Assembly: GCF_000092205.1 (NCBI RefSeq)
Contig: NC_014216.1
Span: forward strand, 2,857,742-2,921,741
DNA from: Desulfurivibrio alkaliphilus AHT 2
GTDB taxonomy: Bacteria > Desulfobacterota > Desulfobulbia > Desulfobulbales > Desulfurivibrionaceae
DNA: 64,000 nucleotides
Direction: 5' to 3'
The position numbers and the translations under genes were made by a program. Below are positions 44,674 through 53,784 of this stretch, piece by piece. Positions within the stretch are counted from its first letter, which is position 1. Every line of letters begins with the position of its first letter. The notes beneath the pieces were generated by a model. It was not told where the DNA came from and did not search any database. It saw only the letters and a program-made list of their open reading frames with translations.

Positions 44674-46968
44674 TTATGCGGCGGGAGTGTAACTGAAGGC
44701 GAGGCGTTTGCCCTTGATGGTTACCCGAACCTCTCCACCCTTGCGCAGTTGACCGAACAGAATTTCTTCGGTGAGGGTATCGCCGATTTCCTTCATGATC
44801 AGCCGGCGCAAGGGGCGAGCCCCGTACTCGGGGTCGTAGCCTTGCTTGGCCAGCCAGGTGCGGGCCGCCGCAGTGAGGCTGATGGTCACCTTCTTTTCAC
44901 TCAACCGTTCCTGCAGTTCCAGGACCATCTTGTCGACGATTTGTTCCATCAAAGAGGTGTCCAGAGAGTTGAAGGTGATGATGCTGTCCAGCCGGTTGCG
45001 GAATTCCGGGGCAAAAAGATTTTTCAATGCCTTGCCGTCCCGACCCTGGCTGTCGCCGGTGAAACCGATGGGCCGCTCGGCCAGTTCCCGGGCTCCGGCG
45101 TTGGTGGTCATGATCAGGATCACGTTGCGGAAATCGGCCTTGCGGCCGGAGTTGTCGGTGAGCGAGGCGTGATCCATGACCTGCAGCAGGATGCTGAAGA
45201 TATCGGGATGGGCCTTCTCCAGCTCGTCAAAGAGCAGCACGCTGTGGGGGTGCTTGCGGATCGCCTCGGTGAGCAGGCCGCCCTGGTCGAAGCCCACATA
45301 GCCGGGGGGCGAGCCGATCAGCCGGGAAACCGCGTGTTTTTCCATGTACTCGCTCATGTCGAAGCGCTCGAAATGAATGGACAGATTGGCCGCCAACTGC
45401 CGGGCCAGCTCGGTCTTGCCCACCCCGGTGGGGCCGGCAAAGAGGAAGGCGCCGGTGGGGCCCTCGGGCCGCTTGATCCCGGCCCGGGAGCGCTTGACGG
45501 CGCCGGTTAAGGCGCTGATGGCCTGGTCCTGGCCGAAAATCTGGCTCTTGAGCATGGTTTCAAGCAGGCGCAGCCTCTCGATATCGGCCCCGGAAGCGCT
45601 CTTGGCCGGCACCCGGGCCAGCCGGGAAACCACCTCTTCCACGTCGCGCACCGTCACGCTGCGGCGTTTTTTGCCCCGGCGCAGACGAAAAGCCGCCCCC
45701 ACTTCGTCCAGCACGTCGATGGCCTTATCGGGCAGGAAGCGCTCGTTGATGTAGCGGTCGGCCAGTTCGGCGGCGGCCTTGAGTGAGGTGGCGGAATATT
45801 TGATCTGGTGATGTTTTTCGTAGTGGGGCCGCAGTCCTTGCAGGATGGCGTAAGTGTCCGGCACCGAGGGCTCGGCCACATCGATCTTTTGGAAGCGCCG
45901 TGACAGGGCCCGGTCTTTCTCCAAATGGTTTTTGTACTCTTCGTAGGTGGTGGCCCCGATGCAGCGAAGGCTGCCGGACTGCAGGGCGGGCTTGAGCAGG
46001 TTGGAAGCGTCCATGCTGCCGCCGCTGGTGGCGCCGGCCCCGACGATGGTGTGGATCTCGTCGATGAACAGGATGATCTGGGGGTTATCCTCCACCGCCT
46101 TGATCACCGCCTTTAAGCGCTGCTCGAAATCTCCCCGGTACTTGGTGCCGGAAAGCAGGCCGCCCATATCCAGCAGGCGGATCTCCACCTCTTTCAGCAG
46201 GTCCGGCACCAGCTCGCAGGCGGCCTGGTTTTGTTGCCGGCTTTCGTGGATCCGCAGGGCCAGGCCTTCAGCCAGGGCGGTTTTGCCCACCCCGGGTTCA
46301 CCCACCAGCAGCGGGTTGTTCTTGCGCCGCCGGCACAGGGTCTGCATGATCCTTTTCAGCTCGTTCTCGCGACCGATCAGCGGGTCGATCAAGCCCTGGG
46401 CGGCCCGCTGGCTGAAATTGACGGTATACTGCTCCAGGGCCTCGGCGTTTTTATCCGCCGGCTTGGCTCGACCCTGGTCGCTCTTGCCCTCCCGGTCGGT
46501 GGCGGGGGCGTGGTTTGGCGCGGCCGATTCGGGGATGCCGGCCGGCCGGCCATGGGAGATATACTCCACCACATCCAGCTTTTTGATCCCCTCCAGGTTG
46601 AGAAAGTAAACTGCATAGGATTCCGGTTCGGAAAAAATCGCCGCCAGCACGTCCCCGCCGTCCACCTCTTTTTTGCCGCAGCTCTGCACATGGGCGATGG
46701 CCCGTTGCAAAACCCGGTTAAAGCCGATGGTCTGGATGGGGTCGTGACCGATCCCACCCGGCATGCTGGGCAGGCTGGTGGTGAAAAAATCTTCCAGCTT
46801 TTCCTTCATCAAGGTGATATCACCGCCGCAGGCGGTCAAAATTTCCGCAGCCAGATCGTCATGGAGCAGGCCGTAAAGGATATGCTCCACGGTAACATGC
46901 TCGTGCTTGCGGACCTTGGCTTCTCTGATGGCCCGGACCAGGGCCATTTCCAACTTATCGTTAATCAT
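44674..46968 (-). CDS. clpA: ClpA, ATP-dependent Clp protease ATPase subunit
   Basis: About 764 residues, typical for ClpA. The N-domain begins MINDKLEMALVRAIREAK; D1 has Walker A GEPGVGKTA and IDEIHTIVGAG; D2 has GPTGVGKTE and LLFDELEKAHP. The ClpP-binding loop should lie in D2. The longer frame to 47034 is unlikely. Its adaptor ClpS is encoded ~9.4 kb away (56338-56655), and both genes share a conserved upstream sequence (47072-47102 and 56764-56794). Confidence 0.97.
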   Translation of the reverse strand: MINDKLEMALVRAIREAKVRKHEHVTVEHILYGLLHDDLAAEILTACGGDITLMKEKLEDFFTTSLPSMPGGIGHDPIQTIGFNRVLQRAIAHVQSCGKKEVDGGDVLAAIFSEPESYAVYFLNLEGIKKLDVVEYISHGRPAGIPESAAPNHAPATDREGKSDQGRAKPADKNAEALEQYTVNFSQRAAQGLIDPLIGRENELKRIMQTLCRRRKNNPLLVGEPGVGKTALAEGLALRIHESRQQNQAACELVPDLLKEVEIRLLDMGGLLSGTKYRGDFEQRLKAVIKAVEDNPQIILFIDEIHTIVGAGATSGGSMDASNLLKPALQSGSLRCIGATTYEEYKNHLEKDRALSRRFQKIDVAEPSVPDTYAILQGLRPHYEKHHQIKYSATSLKAAAELADRYINERFLPDKAIDVLDEVGAAFRLRRGKKRRSVTVRDVEEVVSRLARVPAKSASGADIERLRLLETMLKSQIFGQDQAISALTGAVKRSRAGIKRPEGPTGAFLFAGPTGVGKTELARQLAANLSIHFERFDMSEYMEKHAVSRLIGSPPGYVGFDQGGLLTEAIRKHPHSVLLFDELEKAHPDIFSILLQVMDHASLTDNSGRKADFRNVILIMTTNAGARELAERPIGFTGDSQGRDGKALKNLFAPEFRNRLDSIITFNSLDTSLMEQIVDKMVLELQERLSEKKVTISLTAAARTWLAKQGYDPEYGARPLRRLIMKEIGDTLTEEILFGQLRKGGEVRVTIKGKRLAFSYTPAA

Positions 46969-47071
46969 GGCTCTATTCTCGCTGATATCGGGGGAGTCCC
47001 GGTTGAAAAAAAAATCAAATAACACCTTCGGCAAGCGGCCTCGGGTTTGCTGAGGCTGCTTATGCTTCTAC

Positions 47072-47102
47072 TTATGGTAACCATTTACGATGAAAATGCA
47101 AC
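47072..47102 (-). promoter_or_regulatory. Conserved 31-base element upstream of clpA
   Basis: On the forward strand it begins TTATGGTAACCATTTAC and ends GAAAATGCAAC; 27 of 31 bases match the element upstream of clpS (56764-56794), and both lie about 105 bases before the start codon of a clp gene. It contains an ATGGT-A-ACCAT palindrome. It could be a shared promoter (minus-strand TTGCAT...CATAAG) or operator. Confidence 0.65.
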
Positions 47103-47215
47103 AAAAGGGGAGAAGATAGAAGAAAGGGGAAAAGAAGGCAGGGCCACCAGGGGGCGAAACTGCTTCCCGAGGCGGCCCTGTGAGCGACGACAAATAGATA
47201 TGGGCCTGAAAGGAA

Positions 47216-47575
47216 TCAGTTGCTCCGGTGGATGGCAATAATCACGTAATCCGTGGCGGAAAGTCTTTTGAGCTCGAAGACGATCTTGTCTCCCGGCTGT
47301 AGTCCTTTCGCCAGAGCCGGGTCAGCCAGGTCGAGATCCATGGTCATGGCCGGCCAATTGAGGGCCGGGATCGGTTCGTGGTTGAGGGTGATGGTTTTGC
47401 CGGCCGGATCGGTGGCGGTTACCACCCCGTTGGCCGTGACCACCTGGGCCTGGTCGGCCGTGGCTCCGCTACTCTTTCCGTGGCCGCCATGCCCGTGGCT
47501 GGCGGCCAGGGCGGGGGCGGAAAGGGCGAAGATGATGCTGGCTCCGGCGATGATGCTGATGATGGTTTTCTTCAT
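47216..47575 (-). CDS. cusF: CusF-like periplasmic copper/silver chaperone
   Basis: 119 residues with signal peptide (ends ALAASHGHGG) and a CusF beta-barrel: ITLNHEPIPALNWPAMTMDL contains the His, Trp and Met residues that bind Cu(I)/Ag(I) with a cation-pi contact. A His/Gly-rich N-terminus may add metal binding. Last gene of the cusC-cusB-cusA-cusF operon, 15 bases after cusA. Confidence 0.9.
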   Translation of the reverse strand: MKKTIISIIAGASIIFALSAPALAASHGHGGHGKSSGATADQAQVVTANGVVTATDPAGKTITLNHEPIPALNWPAMTMDLDLADPALAKGLQPGDKIVFELKRLSATDYVIIAIHRSN

Positions 47576-47590
47576 GATGTGCTCCTTAAA

Positions 47591-50500
47591 TTAAGAGGTT
47601 TGGCGTTTTTTCCAGAGGAAAAAGACCGAGGGTAATACCACCAGGGTAAGAATGGTGGCGCTGACCATGCCGCCCACCATGGGGGCGGCAATGCGCCGCA
47701 TTACTTCCGAACCGGTACCGGTGCTGAGCATGATCGGCAACAGGCCGATGATGATGGTGGCCACGGTCATGATCTTGGGCCGTACCCGCAGCAGAGCCCC
47801 TTCCACCACCGCCTCCAGCAGGTTGGCGACGGTGAAGGGGCGGCCGGCGGCGGTGGCCAGTTCCCGGTGCTTTTTCAGCGCCTGATCCAGGTAAACCAGC
47901 ATCACCACCCCGGTTTCGGCGGCCACCCCGGCCAGGGCGATGAAGCCGACGCTGACCGCGATGGAAAGGTTGTAGTCCAGCAGGTAGAGCAGCCAGAAGC
48001 CCCCCACCAGGGAAAGCGGCAGGGTGGCCATGATCAGCACTGCCTCGCCCATCCGCCCGAAGCTCAGGTAGAGAAAGAGCATGATGATGATCAGGGTCAG
48101 TGGCACCACCACCTTGAGGCGTTCGTTGGCCCGCGCCATGTGCTCGTACTGGCCCGACCAGCCGATGGAATAGCCGGGGGGGATCTCCACGTAACGGGCC
48201 ACGGCTTCGCGGGCCTCGGCGACGTAGCCGCCCAGGTCACGGCCCTGGATATCGACATAGGTCCAGCCGCTGAGCCGGGCGTTCTCGCTGCGGATCATCG
48301 GGGGCCCGTCGCTGATGGTCACCGTGGCCACCTGCTCCAGGGCCACCCAGGCCCCGCCGGGGGTGGCCAGGGGCAACTGGCGCAGCTTTTCCAGGGAGTC
48401 GCGCAGGTCGCGGGGGTAGCGGAGATTGATGGGGTAACGCTCCAGCCCTTCCACGGTGGTGCCGATGTTCATCCCCCCCACGGCGGTGCGGATCACCTCG
48501 TGGACATCGGCCACGTTGAGGCCGTAGCGGGCCGCCATGGGCCGGTTGACCTCGACCTCGATGTAGCGGCCGCCGGTGACCCGTTCCGAGTAGACCGACG
48601 AAGTGCCCGGCACCCCCTTGATCACTTCCTCGATCCGTTCGCCGATCTCCTGGATCACCGCCAGGTCGGCCCCGGCCACCTTGATTCCCACCGGGGTGCG
48701 GATTCCGGTGGCCAGCATGTCGATCCGGGTGCGGATCGGCATCACCCAGGCATTGGTGACCCCGGGCAGCTGCACGGCCGCGTCCAGCTCGCGGATCAGC
48801 TTTTCGGTGGTCATTCCGGGCCGCCACTGGTCGCGGGGTTTCAGTTGAATGGTGGTTTCCAGCATGGTCAGCGGCGCCGGGTCGGTGGCGGTCTCGGCCC
48901 GGCCGGTCTTGCCGAAGACGGTTTTGACTTCGGGCACCGTTTTGATCAGGCGGTCGGTCTGCTGCAGCAGTTCGGCGGCCTTGCCGGCCGAAAGCCCCGG
49001 CAGGGTGGTGGGCATGTACATCAGGTCGCCCTCGTCCAGGTCGGGCATGAACTCGGAACCCAGCCTGGTGGCGGGGTAGAGCATGCTGAGGGCGGCCACC
49101 AGGGTCAAAAAGACAATGGTTTTGGGGTAACCCAGGGCCACCCGGATCACCGGCCGGTAGGCGGCGATCAGCATCCGGTTGGCGGGGTTTTTATGCTCGG
49201 GAATGATCCGGCCCCGGATGCAGTAGCCCATCAGTACCGGTACCAGGGTGATGGCCAGGCCCGCCGCCACTGCCATGGCGTAGGTCTTGGTGAAGGCCAG
49301 GGGCGAAAACAGCCGCCCCTCCTGGGCCTCCAGGGTGAAAACCGGCAGAAAGCTGATGGTGATGATCAGCAGGGCGAAAAAGAGGGCCGGGCCGACTTCC
49401 AGGGTGGCCCGCTCGATCACCGCCCAATGCTCGGCGGCGTTGGCCGGCTTGCGGCGCTCCAGGTGCTTGTGGACGTTTTCGATCATCACGATGGCGGCGT
49501 CCACCATCGCCCCGATGGCGATGGCGATCCCCCCCAGAGACATGATGTTGGCGTTGATCCCCTGCAGGTGCATGATCACGAAGGCTCCCAGCACCCCCAG
49601 GGGCAGACTGATGGCGATGACCAGCGACGAGCGCAGGTGGAGGAGGAAGAGCAGGCAGACCAGAACCACCACGATCAGTTCCTTGATCAGGGTGTCCTTG
49701 AGGTTGGCCACCGCCCGTTCGATGACGGCGGAGCGATCGTAGGTTTCGACGATTTCCACCCCGGGCGGCAGGCCGGGCCGGATTTCCGCCAGTTTGCTCT
49801 TGACCCCCTCGATGACGGCCCGGGCGTTCTCGCCGGAGCGCATCACCACGATGCCGCCCACCACTTCTCCCAAGCCGTCCAACTCGGCGATGCCGCGCCG
49901 CATCTGGGGGCCGGTGCTGATTTCGGCCACCTCGCCCAGCAGCAGGGGCGTGCCGGTGGGGCCGATCTTGACGGGAATCCGGCGCAGGTCGTCGAGGTTC
50001 TCGATATAACCCTTGGCCCGGATCATATATTCGGCTTCCGCCATTTCAATGGCCGAGCCGCCGCTTTCCAGGTTGGCCCGCCGGACCGCGTTGGCGATGT
50101 CGGTGGTACTCAGGCCGTAGGAACGGAGCCGGTGGGGATCGACCACGATCTGGTACTGGCGGACCATGCCGCCCACCGTGGCCACTTCCGAGACCCCGGC
50201 CACCGTCTGCAATTCATATTTGAGGAACCAGTCCTGGATGGCGCGCAACTGGCCGAGGTCATGGTTGCCGCTGCGGTCCACCAGGGCGTACTGGTAGACC
50301 CAGCCCACTCCGGTGGCGTCGGGCCCCAGGGCGGGGGTGGCCCCTTCCGGCAGGCTGCCCGCCGCCTGGCTGAGGTACTCCAGCACCCGGCCCCGGGCCC
50401 AATAGAGGTCGGTGCCGTCCTCGAAGATCACGTAGATATAGGAATCGCCGAACATCGAGTAGCCCCGCACGGCGGTGGCCTTGGGCACCGCCAACAGGGC

Positions 50501-50713
50501 GCTGGAGAGGGGATAGGTCACCTGCTGCTCCACCACCTGGGGCGACTGGCCGGGATAGGTGGTCTTGATGATCACCTGGACGTCGGAAAGATCGGGAATG
50601 GCGTCCAGGGGGGTCCGCTGCAGGGAATAAAAACCCCAGAGAGCCAGAAAAATGCTGGCCAGCAGTACCAGCAGGCGGTTGGCCAAAGACCAGCGGATAA
50701 TGGCGGCGATCAT
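47591..50713 (-). CDS. cusA: CusA, RND heavy-metal efflux pump
   Basis: 1040 residues, inner-membrane HME-RND transporter that expels Cu(I)/Ag(I) through CusB and CusC. N-terminus RWSLANRLLVLLASIFLALWGFYSL, PLDAIPDLSDVQVII, and the HME-specific GAMVDAAIVMIENVHKHLE in TM4 region are diagnostic. Twelve hydrophobic helices are expected from the sequence. Overlaps cusB by four bases (ATGA). Copper/silver is favoured over zinc/cobalt by the CusF partner and the CusF-like tail on CusB. Confidence 0.95.
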   Translation of the reverse strand: MIAAIIRWSLANRLLVLLASIFLALWGFYSLQRTPLDAIPDLSDVQVIIKTTYPGQSPQVVEQQVTYPLSSALLAVPKATAVRGYSMFGDSYIYVIFEDGTDLYWARGRVLEYLSQAAGSLPEGATPALGPDATGVGWVYQYALVDRSGNHDLGQLRAIQDWFLKYELQTVAGVSEVATVGGMVRQYQIVVDPHRLRSYGLSTTDIANAVRRANLESGGSAIEMAEAEYMIRAKGYIENLDDLRRIPVKIGPTGTPLLLGEVAEISTGPQMRRGIAELDGLGEVVGGIVVMRSGENARAVIEGVKSKLAEIRPGLPPGVEIVETYDRSAVIERAVANLKDTLIKELIVVVLVCLLFLLHLRSSLVIAISLPLGVLGAFVIMHLQGINANIMSLGGIAIAIGAMVDAAIVMIENVHKHLERRKPANAAEHWAVIERATLEVGPALFFALLIITISFLPVFTLEAQEGRLFSPLAFTKTYAMAVAAGLAITLVPVLMGYCIRGRIIPEHKNPANRMLIAAYRPVIRVALGYPKTIVFLTLVAALSMLYPATRLGSEFMPDLDEGDLMYMPTTLPGLSAGKAAELLQQTDRLIKTVPEVKTVFGKTGRAETATDPAPLTMLETTIQLKPRDQWRPGMTTEKLIRELDAAVQLPGVTNAWVMPIRTRIDMLATGIRTPVGIKVAGADLAVIQEIGERIEEVIKGVPGTSSVYSERVTGGRYIEVEVNRPMAARYGLNVADVHEVIRTAVGGMNIGTTVEGLERYPINLRYPRDLRDSLEKLRQLPLATPGGAWVALEQVATVTISDGPPMIRSENARLSGWTYVDIQGRDLGGYVAEAREAVARYVEIPPGYSIGWSGQYEHMARANERLKVVVPLTLIIIMLFLYLSFGRMGEAVLIMATLPLSLVGGFWLLYLLDYNLSIAVSVGFIALAGVAAETGVVMLVYLDQALKKHRELATAAGRPFTVANLLEAVVEGALLRVRPKIMTVATIIIGLLPIMLSTGTGSEVMRRIAAPMVGGMVSATILTLVVLPSVFFLWKKRQTS

Positions 50714-52215
50714 GGCCGGATCTCCTCGCCGTTGACCCGCAGGGCCACGACCCGGAAGGTGACCGGATCAAGTTGCTCCAGGGCGAAGTGAAAGGGCGCT
50801 CCCGGCTTAAGATGGGTGGGAACGGTCAGACCCGGGGCCAGTTCCAGGTCCATGGTCATGGCCGGCCAGCCCAGCTCGGGAATCGGCTGGTGGCTGAGGT
50901 TGATGGCGGTGGGCGAGCTGCCGGGTCCGTTGTAGGTCCCTTCGCTCCAGATTTCCTGGCCGGGCTCCGGCTCGGCCAGGGGCTCCAGCCGGGTCAGGGA
51001 GGCCCGCAGGCTGCTTTCCGAATCGATCAGGAACTGGGCCGAAACCACCACCTCGTCGCCGGGGTTGAGGCCGGCCAGAATCTCGACCTGGTCGGCGCTG
51101 ATGGTTCCCGCCCGCACCTCCACCGCTTCAAAACGACCCTCGGGGCGGGCCAGGATCACCCGCTGGCTGTCGCCGCTGCGGATCAGGGCCTCATTGGGGA
51201 TCAGCAGCACCTCGTGGCGGGGTTCGCCGAAGATCCGGACCCGGGTGAACATGTCGGGCTTGAGTTGCCCGCCGGGGTTGGCGAAGCTCAGGCGGGCCTG
51301 GAGCGCCCGGCTGCGGGGGTCCAGGGAGGGATAGATGAAATCCACCACCCCCTCCAGGGTATCGCCCCCGGCCTGGTCCAGGTGCAGCTTGGTTCGCTGG
51401 CCCACCCGGACCAGGGGCGCCTGGTGTTCGAAAACCTCCACCCGGGCCCAGACCCGGTCGAGATTGGCGATGGTCATGATATCCATGCCCGGAGTCACGA
51501 ACATCCCTTCCCGGATCGCCAGTTCACTGAGTACCCCGTCCTGGCGGGCGTAAACCGGCACCAACTGGCGCACCTGGCGGTCACGTTCGATCTCCTCGAT
51601 GGTTTTGGGGCTGAGGCCCAGGGCCGCCAGGCGCCGGCGGGATGCTTCGCGGATGGCGGGCTGGTTCATGGCCAGGGTGCGGAGGAATTCCTCCTGGGCG
51701 TTGACCAGGGCGGGGGAGTAGAGTTCGAAGAGCAGTTGGCCCCGGCGGATCTCCTGGCCCAGGCTGCGGGCCGCCAGCCCTTCCACCCAGCCCTCGGTGC
51801 GGACATGGACATGGACCAGCCGGGTTTCGTCATAGTCGATGAAGCCCACCGCCTCCACCGCCGGTTCGATGGTGCCGAGGTCGGCTACGGCGGTGCGCAC
51901 GCCCAGGCTCTGGGCGATTTCCGGGGCGATGCTGATTCCCGGCCCGTCGCCGTTATCGGCGTAGATGGGAATGTAGTCCATCCCCATTTCGTCCTTGCGG
52001 GGCACCTCGGAGGTTACCCGGGGATTGTGGGGGTGGCGGTAGTAGAGGATTTCCCGTTCAGCGGCGGCGGGGGCGGATTCATTGGTTACCTGCCCGGTTT
52101 CCGTCCCGTGAAAAAAATGGTAAAAAACGGATAAATCGGTCCCCATTTTAGTGGCGGTCAGGCCAGCCCCCAGGGCGAAGGCCAGGATGATGCCGGCAAG
52201 ATATTTCAGACGCAT
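50710..52215 (-). CDS. cusB: CusB, periplasmic adaptor with fused metal-binding domains
   Basis: 501 residues, periplasmic membrane-fusion subunit. N-terminal anchor helix, then a heavy-metal-binding segment (YYRHPHNPRVTSEVPRKDEMGMDYIPIY), a barrel-sandwich and helical hairpin region (VHVRTEGWVEGLAARSLGQEIRRGQLLFELYSPALVNAQEE), and at the C-terminus a CusF-like domain, INLSHQPIPELGWPAMTMDLEL. The fused chaperone is unusual relative to standard CusB, which relies on a separate CusF (also present here). It precedes cusA with an ATGA overlap. Confidence 0.94.
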   Translation of the reverse strand: MRLKYLAGIILAFALGAGLTATKMGTDLSVFYHFFHGTETGQVTNESAPAAAEREILYYRHPHNPRVTSEVPRKDEMGMDYIPIYADNGDGPGISIAPEIAQSLGVRTAVADLGTIEPAVEAVGFIDYDETRLVHVHVRTEGWVEGLAARSLGQEIRRGQLLFELYSPALVNAQEEFLRTLAMNQPAIREASRRRLAALGLSPKTIEEIERDRQVRQLVPVYARQDGVLSELAIREGMFVTPGMDIMTIANLDRVWARVEVFEHQAPLVRVGQRTKLHLDQAGGDTLEGVVDFIYPSLDPRSRALQARLSFANPGGQLKPDMFTRVRIFGEPRHEVLLIPNEALIRSGDSQRVILARPEGRFEAVEVRAGTISADQVEILAGLNPGDEVVVSAQFLIDSESSLRASLTRLEPLAEPEPGQEIWSEGTYNGPGSSPTAINLSHQPIPELGWPAMTMDLELAPGLTVPTHLKPGAPFHFALEQLDPVTFRVVALRVNGEEIRP

Positions 52216-52226
52216 GGTTGGTTCCT

Positions 52227-53537
52227 TTATGGCAAAGTTTCGCCGGTCACGGTTTCCAGGACGGCGAGCTGGGTCTGATGGCGGGCGATCGCTTCCAGTT
52301 CTTCGCGCTGGAAATTGAACAGGGCCATCTGGCTGTCGAGGACGTTCATGAAATCGGTGGTGCCCGAGTGGTAGGCGGCCAGGGCCGCCCCGGCGGCGTG
52401 TTCGGCCCGGGGAATGATGTCGCTGCGGTAGAGTTCGGCCAGGCGCCGACTGCTGTCCAGTTGGCTGAGGACCTCGCCGATGCCCCGGCGGATCTGGTTG
52501 CGGGCCCGTTCCTGTTCCGCCCGGGCCAGGCGGATTTCCGCCTCGGCCTCGGCGGCCCTGGCGTGGCGCTGTTCCCGGCGGATGGGCAGGTTGAAGCTGA
52601 TGCCGGCGCTGTACATATCGTAGCCGGGATCGTCCATGGCCGGCTCACGCTGCATGTATTCCAGCGAGAAGGTGACATCGGGGTAAAAATCCCGCTCGGC
52701 CAGCCGCCGCCGGGCGGCGGCCTGCTGTTCCCGGGCCGCCAGTTGTCGGAACAGGGGGCGATTGGCGGCCAGCTGTTCCAACTCCGCGCTGGTCATGGTC
52801 AGGGGGGTCAGCTGTAGGGGGGCGGTCGGGTTGATGGGGGTGTCGACGGGCCGGGCCCGCAAAGTGTTTAAGGCGACCTCCAGGCTGCGGCGGCGCTGCT
52901 GGAGAAAAATCTCCATTTCCTCCATCTTCGCCCGTTCCACCTGGGCCTTGAGGACATCCTGGAGCAAACCGCGGCCAACCTCGTAGAGGCTGGTGCTCTG
53001 GTCGCTAAGGTCATCGAGGACGCCGATGTTGTGGTCCACAATCTCCAGGGCTCGGTCAACGAAAAGGAGTTGGTACCAGGTCTCCCTGACCAGGCCGCTC
53101 AACTCCAGGGCCCGCTCTTCCACTTCCAGGCGGGCGGCTTCGGCGTCATGGCGGGCCGCTTCTCGCTGCAACTCGCGTTTGCCGAAAAAGGGTACGGTTT
53201 GGCTGATGCCGATTACCTTGGCACTCATGGAGTCGCGATCAAAAGCGAGGGGGTCGCGAACCAGCAGGTTCTGGACTTGGAGCATCAGCATCGGGTCTTC
53301 CAGGGTGCCGGCCTGCCTTACCCGTTCACTGTATGCCTGCCAGCGAGCCTGGTCTGTTTCCAATTGCGGGTTGTTGGCCAGGACTTCGGCCACCAGCCGG
53401 TCCAGGTCGTGACCACTTACCCCGTGGACCTCGGGCTCGGTTACGCCGGCCGGGGTTGGCGGAGGGGCGGCCTGAGGCGAGGTCAACGGGCCCAGCAGAG
53501 CGGCGAGGGTGAGCAAAAGGGCGAAAAATTTGGGCAT
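52227..53537 (-). CDS. cusC: CusC, outer-membrane efflux channel (TolC family)
   Basis: 436 residues with a signal peptide (FALLLTLAALLGPLTSPQAA) and the paired helical repeats of TolC-like outer-membrane factors (NNPQLETDQARWQAYSERVRQAG ... ISFNLPIRREQRHARAAEAEAEIRLARAEQERARNQIRRGI). Completes the CusCBA tripartite pump. Starts 11 bases upstream of cusB and is preceded by AAGGAG. Its promoter region contains a sigma-54 site and tandem palindromes. Confidence 0.93.
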   Translation of the reverse strand: MPKFFALLLTLAALLGPLTSPQAAPPPTPAGVTEPEVHGVSGHDLDRLVAEVLANNPQLETDQARWQAYSERVRQAGTLEDPMLMLQVQNLLVRDPLAFDRDSMSAKVIGISQTVPFFGKRELQREAARHDAEAARLEVEERALELSGLVRETWYQLLFVDRALEIVDHNIGVLDDLSDQSTSLYEVGRGLLQDVLKAQVERAKMEEMEIFLQQRRRSLEVALNTLRARPVDTPINPTAPLQLTPLTMTSAELEQLAANRPLFRQLAAREQQAAARRRLAERDFYPDVTFSLEYMQREPAMDDPGYDMYSAGISFNLPIRREQRHARAAEAEAEIRLARAEQERARNQIRRGIGEVLSQLDSSRRLAELYRSDIIPRAEHAAGAALAAYHSGTTDFMNVLDSQMALFNFQREELEAIARHQTQLAVLETVTGETLP

Positions 53538-53603
53538 GGCTTGAACTCCTTCGGTTCGAGGGCGCGGAGCCGGAGCCGGGGCGCGCCGGACGACAAAAGA
53601 AAA

Positions 53604-53619
53604 CGCAATAAGCGTGCCA
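53604..53619 (-). promoter_or_regulatory. Sigma-54 promoter of cusCBAF
   Basis: On the minus strand: TGGCAC, five bases, TTGCG, with GG-N10-GC spacing. Projected start near 53592, 55 bases before the cusC ATG. Confidence 0.75.
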
Positions 53620-53717
53620 GTTGGCGGCAGATCTGCTTATCGGGCTAAATAATGGTTAATTTTGACTTGAAACAGGGGGAGGCCCGGGCCGGATTCAAAT
53701 GAAGAGAGAGAAAAAAA

Positions 53718-53755
53718 TGAAGAATATTCTTCAGGGGAATGAATAATATTCTTCA
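53718..53755. promoter_or_regulatory. Tandem 16-base palindromes, likely response-regulator sites
   Basis: TGAAGAATATTCTTCA (53718-53733, perfect) and TGAATAATATTCTTCA (53740-53755, one mismatched pair), centres 22 bases apart (two helical turns) and about 100-120 bases upstream of the cus sigma-54 promoter. This is the expected layout of enhancer sites for the NtrC-type regulator encoded next to them. Confidence 0.75.
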
Positions 53756-53784
53756 AAAAATGGGGGGCGAGCAACGGAGATCGG

